Part shown: positions 12,707 through 25,025 of the stretch, in pieces | Numbering within the stretch: the stretch's first letter is position 1 | Layout of the letters: every line of letters begins with the position of its first letter | NCBI GenBank assembly: GCA_944472135.2 | Contig: OX235264.1 | Span: 81,664,319-81,728,318 of the forward strand | Reading direction: 5' to 3' | Source of the DNA: Trichobilharzia regenti | Lineage: Eukaryota > Platyhelminthes > Trematoda > Strigeidida > Schistosomatidae | Length of the DNA: 64,000 nt | Notes under the pieces: generated by a model | Database searches by the model: none | Seen by the model: only the letters and a program-made list of their open reading frames with translations | Told to the model about the DNA's origin: nothing | Translations under genes and position numbers: made by a program

Positions 12707-15700
12707 CTAGTAGCATAAAAAACAGAGGGAATATTTGAATACAATTGTTTCTACTACTGATAAATAGGTTGTAAGCAACTACTTTAAAGTTGTGACATCA
12801 AGATGCCATAAACAAGGCTATACCACTTACAACCCAAAATCACTTCGCTATTTCAAATGAGAAACGAAAAATATTAATCCACTCAGCATTTCTGCAACAA
12901 AATGGATGGTCCTTTCATGGATTTCATGGCATAGAAGTACAACTTGATGCGTTTACTTCACTATTGGTTCCAGAAGCATACAATCTGAACCGATATGGAC
13001 TTAGACAAATGTACAAAAGCTGGATACTTTACAGCCTATATTCGTTTAAATGCCACTTTAATTCCAGTATCACTGAGGATTCGGCGTAAGGCCTTTGTCG
13101 TTTCTTCTTTATACGTCAGTGCTACAGAGGCTTTGAATTCTATATCATTTCTATAGTTTGGTTTGTAATGGTTAGTTATGTTTTTACGAGTTGATCACGG
13201 ATTGATATCAGTTAGAGAACCATTGAAAACAAACAGGGAGTACTAGACAGCTGCTGTTTCATCCATTCTGGGTTCGAATTCCAGTGTGTGCGTACTACCG
13301 ATGATTCTCAAACTAGGATGAAACAACAGTTGTCTAGCACTCCCTGGTTTTCAATGGTTCTCTAACTGATATCAATCCGTGATCAACTCGTAAAAACATA
13401 ACTGACCCTTACAAACCAAACTATAGAAAATTAATCTGATGCTCGCTAATGACTTGCTACAGGTTGGAGTTTCCTGAGTTCTAGTGAGAAGTCGTGACCA
13501 GTGAGGTCCAATTAGATGTCACGTGTGTGGATGGATGTCCTACCAACGACAATCGTTGGGGTCGCGCTAAATCACGAATTGATAGAAGTTCGAATTCATG
13601 GGTTGGCCATTGAATCGAGCTCTCTGGCCTTGTAACCGGAAGGTCCTGGGTTCGAAGCCTGTTGGTGGGTGCATACTGGCGATGATTCCCAAACTAGGAT
13701 GAAACAGCAGCTGTCCAGTACTCCCTGTTTGTTTTTAATGGTTCTCTAACTGATATCAATCCGTGATCAACTCCTGTATCATTTTGTTATTTTCGTCAAT
13801 CTTATTGCTAATCTTGTTATTTCAATGGTTCCCTTCTTCACATATATTTATGAATAAATTCTGGTGGGTAGTTATTCACCAGAAATATTTCCCTTATTTG
13901 TTTGATTTCGTTATTTAAATCTTCTGGCCTTCTAGTTAGACTCTTGGCCCGATTATGAAAACTAAACCTACCTTTTCTGGATGGAATGAAGTAAAGTCTA
14001 AGTATTTATTAGAGTGTTTTGGTTTCCTATAAGTGCTATAAATGCATCTAACCCACCATCTTGTTTTCGTTTCATTCTACAGTCTAGCATAGCCAACTCA
14101 CCCTATTCATTTTCTAACTCAGAAATGAATTGCATTTCGTCTACTAGTGAGTTTATATGTGTGACAAATTGAGGGATTTCAGCACGGTGTATGTGACATC
14201 CACATATCTCCACCAAAACCTAGGAGAGCAGGATTACTTACACATTCTAAGAGGCTTATGTTCCCAAAACTGACACTTCATAGCCTATATACTTTCATTT
14301 CCTGAAGTGGTTTCCACCACAGATGAAAATTAGTTCTGCAATCACTCACAGTCTAGGAGAATTGCAAAGCTGTATCCATATAGTCTGAGGATTTTCAATC
14401 GAATCTAAGACTACATTCATATCAAGATATAATAGTTAGTATAGGATATCAATAAATGTGCCTATAATCCAGAATATTACAGGGCTTGAATATGTGGAAA
14501 CAGAGTTGATGAAGATACCTCAAAACACACATCAAGGAGCACTGATCACCAACAATAGGAAAAATTTGAAGGAAGTCACCACTTTCACTTATCTAGACAA
14601 TATCGTTTCAAATACAGTAGGGGTGAGGTGGGGAGGCACAGATGACGAAGGCGTGATCGGAAAGTCAAAACAAAGATTAATTAATTCAAAATCAGTCTGC
14701 AAATCTATTATTATTATGTCCTTTAATTCCTAGAGGAACATAGGGCTTCAGCTGCGCGTCTCCAATGCCTTCGGTTTTCTCCCAACTTTTTCACCCCGCT
14801 CCAAGTCTGTCCACATACTTTCATCTCCTCTTCACATGGCCTCCTCCGAGTCACCCCACCGTGGGACGACCAACTCGCCGCTTCCCTTTCGGGTTCCACT
14901 CGAGCGATGGCTTGTATAGTGATGTCACTTGATGGTTTCCTCAGCCAATCGATCTCCACTTCTTCCTGCCTATTTGTTTCACAATCGGTTCCTGGTTGGT
15001 TCGCTCCCAGAGATTCCTGTTGCAAATCTACTTCATCAAGCATAAGGGACAAGATTCGGACTACCAACTATATTATCAAGTCAGTTAGTGCTTCTATATG
15101 CTTCAGAGGCTCACTGTATCACCGAAAGCATTTCCAACAGCAAGCCTCAGACTTTTGCCAACACTTGGGTTCGACCTCATACTGAAGATCAAATGGCCAG
15201 AAAGAACTAGCAACAAGCAACTCCGACAACTCACTAACTAACTAACCAACAAAACAATTCCAACAGTGGTGTGAGTGAACACGGGCAGTAACTTTGCTCG
15301 AAATATTACCAATAACAAAACTTATCATTGTGTGTAAACTATTAAAATATAATTATACTTTATTTGATCTAATCCACAATGCTCAAACTTTTTACTGATA
15401 TTAAACCAACCAAGAACCTATCTCTAGACAAATATACAGGAGGAAGAATATGGATCGAGCAGACTCCAAGGAGACCGTTGAGTGACATCACGCTACTGGC
15501 GCTTGAGTGGAACCCGAATAGGAAACAACGACTTCAGTATCTGAGGGTGACATGGAGCGGGAGGAGGAGATGAAAACTTATGAGCCGTCGTACAGAAGAC
15601 AACAAGATCTCGAATGGAGGCGTGCTGTTCAAGTCCCATGTTCCACTCAGAAACCAAAGGAATACTAATCATAAATATCAAAAATGTAGTACTCACGCTT

Positions 15701-18700
15701 ATGGCTTGATATGATTTTTTCAGTAACCTCTTCCGTGATTTAGAGATTGTTTCCAACTGTCGCTTTTGTTGATCATCCATACAATCACGGAAGGAAACAG
15801 GTGTTGATGACGTCAGAAGCTTACTAATGTCAGATTCTGAATGTGAGTATTGTTTGGAATATGCTTGCTTCAATGATGGTGAGTATGACATCGCCTGCTT
15901 ACATTGTAATGCTTCATGGGCACCATGAAACGTCGACCGCCTGAATAAAGGATACAAGATAGGAATTTTAATAGTTGACTGATTGTCTTCAGAGAGAGAA
16001 TCTTCATCACTCAGATCGACATCATCTTCACCATCGATTCTGTCACTGTTGTCAGTCGCTTCGTCCTCTTCATCTAAGTCATCGTCATCATCTTCATCAG
16101 CATCATCATAATTATAGTCGTCATCGCCGTTGAAGACAGGATTGTTGTTATTACGTTTTGACTTGAACTTGGGTGAACAGAATTGTGCACAATCTGGTAT
16201 TGACGATCAAAAAGAAGGAGAGAGATGAACGACTCAAATACTCGCTAGATCCAATTAAGAAAAATCATGTAATTTACTGAAATACCATGTAATGACTGTG
16301 AGGTCAGTTACATGGATCAAACTACTACAGTGGATCAGAGTCAATTAGATTATCGGAACATAGAAATCTAGCTAGACCTAGAATGACTGTCCCTGATAAG
16401 TTATATAAACTGGAAAAGAGCGAAACCAATGCAATGCATCCACCTGCATGTAATCACACAATGAGGTGGTAGGATAGAGTAAGTGCATCAAGAAGGATTA
16501 TAGTTACGTAGACAGACAGAAAGAGTGAGAGAGAGAGGTTAATCACCGAATATTTGTTCATCGAATCAACACTAAACACACACACACACACAGTTGAAAC
16601 GACAAAACGCCTACACTGGATATACGGGAAATTTCAATAAACAAAAAAGTGGAGAGAGTAGAAGAAATAGAGACAGAGAGAGAGAGCAAACTATGAAGCC
16701 AACCTCGCCTAGTTAACTAGCTTGCTAGTTTTGCTAGCCGGTCCCAAGCCCGAGTAAAGAGGGAGGGTTGGGCATGGGGGCTTGACACTCCACACCACTA
16801 AATCTTTCAAACTGCTAGAGAAACTTCAACACACAGAAAATATACTAAAAATAAAATGACTTCAAATAACAATCTTATTCTTCGCTCAAATCGGTGAGGC
16901 AAAATGACACAGCGGGCTGGATGATGAAAGCCTTCGGGAATCCAGTCAGCCAGGTAGTCATTGTGTCTTCTCTCAATGAAAGCAAGAGTAAGAATGGCTA
17001 CGTGTGATGTACATACAACGTATGAAACTGGGAAGGTTGTCCAGGTAGCCAAAGGTATTCAAAGATATGGTATAGAAGTACTGGGTATCTGTCTGCCAGA
17101 GCAGATGGAATGGATGTGGATTATCCAAATCACGATGTGCAAATATCAAATCACAGTCCTCTTGTTAAATGCTTTCAAGACAACCAAGTCGAGTATTTCT
17201 TCTTCTTTGCTACACTATAAATCATGATTGCCTTCATGGTTGGTTATCCTGGAAATTATTTATCACTCTGACTATGAATGCACTCAGTGCAGCAGTACAA
17301 CGCAATCACTTAGTCACACACACACACACAATCGCACACACGTCCATTCCGCCATTCAGATAATTGTCTTCGACGTCCAGTTCATTCATAATCTTATGTA
17401 TATAGTATATGTTGGCAACATGCTGAATGTCGTCAAACAAGTAAGCTTCTGTCGGGGTGTTAGTCATTGTGGTGTGGCGAGAGTTGTCTGCTAGCCAAAT
17501 TCGTAGACAACAATTTACGTCAATGTTTACTTCCTAATTCTCTGTTATGAGAGAAAAACAAGAACAAAGAGTAACTCAACAACCAATCACAACAGACTTT
17601 GAGTGAGCGGATATGATAAGCAGATATATGGTCTGACCTTCAAAGAAATGACCACAAAGAGATGACAGAATAACTTTCAGCGAGAAAACAACCAATCGGA
17701 AAACGCTGTTTCTCTGGTAATAATAACGAGTAGTAATGTATATAAAAATCTACAAATATCCCTTGATTTCCTCAATAAACGATCTGTGGCCTTGTCCTTG
17801 TCTTCTGTCGTTACAGTAGTACTGACTACGTTCTTTATTCCTTCAATTTACACTATTCTTCATCCACAAGATAATCTAGCGGTACAGATCTTGGGGCGAT
17901 TAAATGGTGAAACAGATGGTGGAGCTGGTATGTCCCAATCAAACAACTCCCAGATACCTTCCCCATACCGTTGCAGATAGTGACATGAATTATTCAGATG
18001 ACTCGAAAAGTTGTGTTGTTTTCTCTGTCTCTCCCTCTAACTGGATGACGTCAATGTAACATTATCAATCTCATTCTAAGAGATATAGTCAGTTTCAAAT
18101 CAAGTCAATGATAACGATGTCATCTGGCCAGAAAAAGAAAGTTTGTCAGCTGAACCCCTTTCAAATCGAAGAATTCAACGTTAAAAGCAGTCAAATGAGC
18201 TACAGATGATTCACTTTCATCTTGAATATTTTTTTCCGTTCAAATCTTTATTCAAGTAATTCATTTCTTCTAGCTAAGGACACCAATCAGTATTTACTAC
18301 ACCTGGAACTTTCACTAGTACAACGGAAAATTGTTCGACAAAAAGAAAAAGTGAAGGACAATAATGATATTATTAGTATTATTATTATTATTCCTCACCT
18401 GCAATTTCTGAATCTGGCTCACCCCTGTCCTGTTTAGCATTGTTCGATTTTTCAGCGACTATTGGTAGATTCTTACCACGATTCTGTTCTGATGTTGATC
18501 TTGTATTCCGACCAAAATTAAATGGTAACTTAGGCAACTTTACAACATATGATTGTCATAAATGAAGTAGATATGTGTAGATAAAAGAAATTGGATTAGA
18601 CGTGTTCCGAGAGAATAAGTGATCAATTTTAAAATAGTTTGCATAGCTAAGCTATAAGGCTAAAGTGATTACTGAAAACTATAGAGTACGATTTGTTTAT

Positions 18701-19460
18701 CTTTCTCTATAACAATATGAAGCCTAGCACTCATTCCCGATCAGTACACATCAACATCACCCTCTAGACTATTAGGAGAGCCGACTGTCAAGCACTTGGT
18801 ATTTCTCTCAGTCTAACAGCTGTTTCGAGAGCACATCCAAATACTCATAGAATATCAAACAACATCCAGTACTACTGCATATATCACGACCATCTTCACA
18901 GAACTTCAGATTCTCCCATTCATCAAGTCTTTCCAACTACTGTCAATGTGAATTCGGTGGGTAGTCACTACCGACAGGATAGCTTCTATATCATTTCCTT
19001 CTGAAACACTCATCTGAATGACGTTTGTTACCTCGCTGACGACGACTTACACACTTTTGGTCTCAATCAACACTTGTCGAAACAAGTTAATATTTCCTGG
19101 GTGCATTCAAACTCAACCACATAGTTATTTCCTGTGTTTGAAGTGATGCTTAATCTGTTTCACCACCCAATACATGACTCTTGTATGTGTTATCAAAAAA
19201 AATGGTGCGGAATTATTCAGTCGACAATACTCATCTTGCTTAGCTAGCTATAGGTTCACCAGAATGATGAATGATTCTACCAGAATATGTGCCAATGTTT
19301 CACGTGAGCTTCGTGTAGCGCACATCATTATCTATGTTAATTTCTCCAACGAAAACATTCGCTTTAATAAATTTCGCCTGTTCGACACTTCTCTACAAAC
19401 TGATTTTACTCAGAATTGACATGAATTGCTGTTGTTTTACACACATAAGATTGAGTGTGT

Positions 19461-19498
<38 letters not shown>

Positions 19499-22400
19499 CT
19501 GATTATAGCTTGATTCCACACAGTATATTTGGTAGAAGTATGGTATTTTCAGTATGTGATATCGGTAGCCCAAATTTTGAAGGCCGACCAGGTGTCCGTC
19601 GACAGGGGATCGAACTCCGGATCATGTTCATGGTCGGTGAGAATCCTAACCACTGTACTACCGACACTGAGGAAACCATTAACACCTTCTTTATTAACAA
19701 AGAATTTCTGTTTCACTGTTGGTCAGACTGGTGCAGAGGACGGACAACAGGTTTCTACCTGGGTCCCAGGCAACCGTGATTTCTTCCCTTAATGAGATGT
19801 TGGAGACATCTAATCCGAAACAAAACACAACAGATGACTTATAATTGGAAATATTATTTTATGGAATATGGATTTCCTACACTTTCACCTTTTCAGTCAG
19901 CTCCATTGTACTCTAGTCCATTTTCCTTCTTTCAGGTGACACCATTCTCTGGCTAGTTTTTATTATACTACTTAACGCCTTCTATCCAAATGCACATGAA
20001 TTGCATAGGTACAACTGTATTATACTTATGCACCTACTACTCGGCTTAAATTAATGTCCTTCAATGCGACTACCACCTCCTGCTCGTTGTTAGGATAGTA
20101 CACTGTTCAGTAGAAGGTCGAATCATGTATTACGATCATGAGTACTTAAGGAGAGATACCTTAGGGAAGGGTAGTTTCTACGTCTATCTCTTTCAATGGG
20201 AAACATTACAATGAGACCGTTTGATCAACTGCGTCAAAAACGATATTGGGATCAAAATAAAAAGCTAGCATCGAGTACCAGTAGATGTGCCCATATTCTA
20301 AAACACCACAGAGTGAGCGATACACTTACGGTCAAGTTTGAAACCATTTTCCAACGCTACATTTTCTCAAGCTATGATTATATATAGTAATATCAAGAAT
20401 TTTATATATTGTGACATTAAATTTGCTAGGCCAATCCTAATATCGCCATATGATGAACGACTTTATTCCTACTTGGAAAATCAGAACATCAGTCACTGAA
20501 ACCAGTTAGCGAAAATCATGTCCACCACTCAAATCAAAGCTGAAATATTCTTCATTTCAATCAATAATCTTAACTGACATTCCTTAGATGATTTTGGGGA
20601 ATGCTCATCAATCGCGGCTTTCTCCTTTCATTTATGCTTGTTTACAACTTCCTTCACTTGTTCAAACAATAGGGCGCTTATGCCAGTGTTTCGTTAAATC
20701 TCTGGATGAAGTGTAGGCGAACTGAGACCGAAATCAGGATAGTTGAATGGTTTGTTAAAATTGTATTATATATAATGTGAGCGATCCATGCACCTCTAGT
20801 ACAGTCTAGATGATTGTAAATGTCCTGGTGCTTGACTCTCTAGTCAACCTGAACAGTTGTGTATCGTCACTTATCATTACTGCTCTCTTCATCTTTCCAC
20901 CTCCCACAGATTACCATCATTCAAGATGAAATTGTGATCGATTCAGTTGTATACACACACTTCGATCAATTGTTCACCTCGTTATTTTCAGATTTTACAC
21001 GGTTGCTAATAGTGTGTACATTACTTGTAAAGAAACCGGGGAAATCAACTGATCCTATCTAACTGCTTTCGGAAACTTGAAATTATACTTCTCACTGGTA
21101 CACAAAACTGGTGAACACTCACATCATTCACAGTACTATTATATAAGCGTCGGACTTTGTATTTCGAGAACACCTAGTTCGAACACTTATCACACAAATC
21201 TACACTCTGAGTATTAGTCAAGACGAGTTCGAATTCCCTCAAGCATCAATAAAAATCAAAGGTCAGACTAATGAAAACTTGCCTTGATTTGCCTCAATCT
21301 CTGTTTAATTACATTCTTATTCAATCCTCCAAATGATGTCTCATCCCTTGCATTCTCATCCTCCTTATTCATAACATCTGCTGATGCATCATCAGTATCC
21401 AATTGTGCGGGTTGGATTGAACTCGCTCTAGACGTACGATGCCGACTACGTAAGCTGACAGTAGATTCACGTCTTCGACCCAACGCACGCAGACCATATC
21501 CAAGGGTGTGTAGGTCAACTGGTGGTTGATATGCTTTCGGTATATTAGCTTGACGTAAACGCTCCAGTTTATTTGGCGGTTTTGTTTCAGTCAACTCTAA
21601 ATGTCGACCTGGTGATGAAAACAAATTGTGTGTAGACACAAAAACACTGGTAAACATTTAAAAGTATAATTTATTCTCCTTATATGCATTTCTCCTCAAC
21701 CCTCACTCACTACAGAATTTTACTTCAGCAAAAAACAATTAAAAGTATTGGGAAATTCAGTAGCTATGTTGATTTATTATTATTATTTCCTTTAATTCCT
21801 AGAGGAACATAGGGCTTCAGCCGCGCGTCTTCATTGCGTTCGGTTCTCTGCCAACGTTTTCACTGCACCACAAGTTTGCCCACACGCTTTCATCTCCTCT
21901 TCATATGACCTCCTCCAAGTCACCCTTGCACTGACGACCAACTCGCCGCCCGCTTCCCTTTCGGGTTCCACTCGAGCTATGGCTTGTATAGTGATGTCAC
22001 TTGATGGTTTCCTCAAAGTATGGTCAGCCAATCCACCTCCATTTCTTCCTGCCTATTTGTTTCACAATCGGTTCTTGGTCGGTTCGTTCCCAGAGATCCC
22101 TATTGCTGATCTTTTCTTTTAATGATGTATTAGATAATAACAAATAGATCCGTACAAACACAATCAACTGGAATATTTCAGAATTCATAAAATTTCATCC
22201 TTCATGAAATCAAAGTAAATTACAAAGTATTTGTCAACCACTAGCCTTAAGCATATGTCTGTTGTTTTATTCAGAAGTAGAATTACGAAATGAATGAAGA
22301 TGTGTGTACTAAGAAAGATGGAGAGGTGCTGAAATATGAAGGACGGAGCTGATTCACAAGGGATGCGGGTCCTAGCAACACGTCCAACTCTCCTATTTTT

Positions 22401-24993
22401 CCGGGATGAATTCGGACCAGTAAACTAAACAAGGTTAAGGAGTGCGTTAGCCGAAAATCGGACGCCTCATACATCTGTGGTTGGATACCATTCTGTCATG
22501 GAATCATCCACCCAACATTATACTCACAACCAAATATTAATGTTAGAAAAATATTAATGATGTGCAGTGGTTAATATTGGAATCAGTGTTTTGAGCCATT
22601 AGCTGTTGAGGTAGTATACTTTCAAATTTACATATATACTGTCATGTTGATGTATTACTACTTCTGTTCGACAATTTTTAACTTCATGCAACCAATCAGA
22701 GTAAATCGTCGCATCATTTTTTTATTGTAGCTTGATTCCACAACGTATTTTTGGTACAAGTATGGAATTTTAAGCATGTGATATTGATAGCCCAAGTTTT
22801 GCAGGCCGACCATTGATATCGGGTGTCCGTCGGCAGGGGATCGAACCCCGGACCATGTTCATGGTCGGCGAGAGTCATAACCGCTGTGCCACCGACGCAC
22901 ATTGGACTTTTGCAGATTTATGTGTGTTGGCTATACAGATACATGATGTATATTTAGCCAATAATGTCGTGCTTACAGTTACAGCGGTCAGTTTCGTCAT
23001 GTGATATTCGTTTGACTCAGTGAAATAGAAGGTCCTGAAACGGAATAACCTTATTCATCAGTCGATTGAGGCCACCAATTCAGGTTTATTATCGTTGTGT
23101 CTACACTTGAATCGACTCGGTCACGCATCAATTCAATCTTTGAAACACTCTTTTCATTCAGGAAATAAACTTTTACGAGTGGCTTTATCACGAGAAATAA
23201 GTATCCAGTTACGAATAGATGACAGGTGATACAATCAAAATTGTGTTGTGTACTAATTGACATTGCTGATGATCTGTGCAATTCAACTGATTAACCTGCA
23301 CTGTAAATGAACATATTCAAGAGAGTGAACTGAAGCGAACCACCTTGCAAGTCATGAAAACAATAAGTAGTTTTATTCGCAACAATGTTGATGTAATGTA
23401 CAGAATTTTCAACGGAGCTTATCGCATGGCATTTTCTCTTTGTACGCGATCTCCGAATAAAATATAAATTGACACTAGATCGTGTGACACATCACAATCT
23501 GACCTGCAGCCCAAACCAAATTATTATGATATCTCTTCTTCGTTAAATTCACGAAATTTGGCTTGAATGACAGTTAGAAAAGTTTCACGAACACATTTGA
23601 GAACCAAGGAGTCAACTCATGAACAGTCATCTCTTCCATTGGAATACGCTGCCACCCACAATCATGCTTCTTCTCATGTTTAGTAGAAACGTGCGAATCA
23701 ACAGATTCCAGACATTAAAAAAATACTCACCAGAATACATATTAAAATCAGTGGTTATATTTTATTAGATTTAAACAAGTACGTCGGTGGTACGGAGGTA
23801 GAATGCTCGCCAACCACGTATAAGGTTCGCAGTTCGATCTCCAGCTGACGCACACCCCAACCCTCACCTAGCCGGTGGTAGATCCGGTAAAGTGGGATGG
23901 TTGGGCGCGAGGCTAGCAACCCCACCCCGTAAATAATAACTGCTACAGAAACTTCAAAGCTCTAGCTTGAAGCCTTATGTTCCCCTGGGAAGCTAGAGGA
24001 ATACAACAAAAAAATTTAAACAACCTGGACGGGAGGAATTATCTGAGAAATATCGATGGAAGTATTCGGTAGCCGAGATTTAAGCAAGCCTAATATGGGA
24101 CAACACGTCATTTGAATAGAAGCAGGTTATTCATTCAAATGAGCTAAGTAACTGACGATAGAGAAGTGGTGTGAATCGATAGTCTTGTTTCATTTTGACA
24201 CGTGCGTTTTGAATAGTGTTCACAAGTTGTGTTAATATATCAATTACTGGATATTTGAATATATTCAATGTGGCGTCTTTAGAGAAAATGACAAAGTCGT
24301 TGAGTTGATAAGAGAAATCCCTAATGATAGGGATATACAAAATGAGCTAACTCATCCATTATAAGCAACTTCTGATTTCCCACCTAACCTTCAATTGGAT
24401 AAAATGCTATCACAATGCTGAAGATTGTCAGTATGGATATGTTTAGTTATTTCGATAAGCAAAACCATAATGCAGGACAAAATGTAAGTGTTCGCTTACC
24501 AATCGATTGAAGTGAAATGAGAATTGTTGAAGCTACAACGCGTAATGCTTGTACAGACTCGTCACCTGGTGGAACAGGGACTAGAACTGTATTGAAGAGT
24601 CTTGTATCTGGTTGAAGGAATTCAAGGAAATGATGTGTTACTTTCGGCATTTTAAGTGCTTGTCTAAAATTACGGATCCCAGTAGCATTGTTACCCCCAC
24701 CAACACCACCAGCTCCAGCGCCACCAACGCCAACTCCTCCACCCCCAGCACATCCTCCACTACTTACATCTTTATTTTCAACCTCTGAATAATTTTGTTC
24801 TGACATTGTCCGGTTCCCTTGCAAGTTCAATTTGTATTGACTGTCTTCTGTATCTCTATCGTTCGTTAGGAAACTTGTAGTGAATGCATGAGCCATTCGA
24901 CCAAATACAACATCTGTTCGAGATATTCTCCCATTGTTACTTCGAATCTGTTCAATAATACAATGAAACATGTTCTATTAATAAACTGTGATC

Positions 24994-25025
<32 letters not shown>

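Larger units (their letters stand above)
13035..14190 (-). mobile_element. Penelope-like fragment interrupted by a hammerhead SINE
   Basis: Two minus-strand blocks belong together. 14190-13785 has a [17 protein letters not shown] motif. 13142-13035 has [17 protein letters not shown]. They are co-linear with the copy at 53784-54308 and are separated by the insertion 13151-13776. Confidence 0.65.

Noticed and set aside
16167..16193. Internal acceptor at 16168 for exon i joined directly to exon g
   Set aside because: It keeps frame, but exon h fits between g and i with better splice sites and uses the stronger upstream acceptor.
24131..24340. Minus-strand open frame that might be an alternative last exon of the SAC2-like gene
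   Set aside because: Joining it to exon f gives an immediate stop in phase, there is no good acceptor, and exon g fits exactly.
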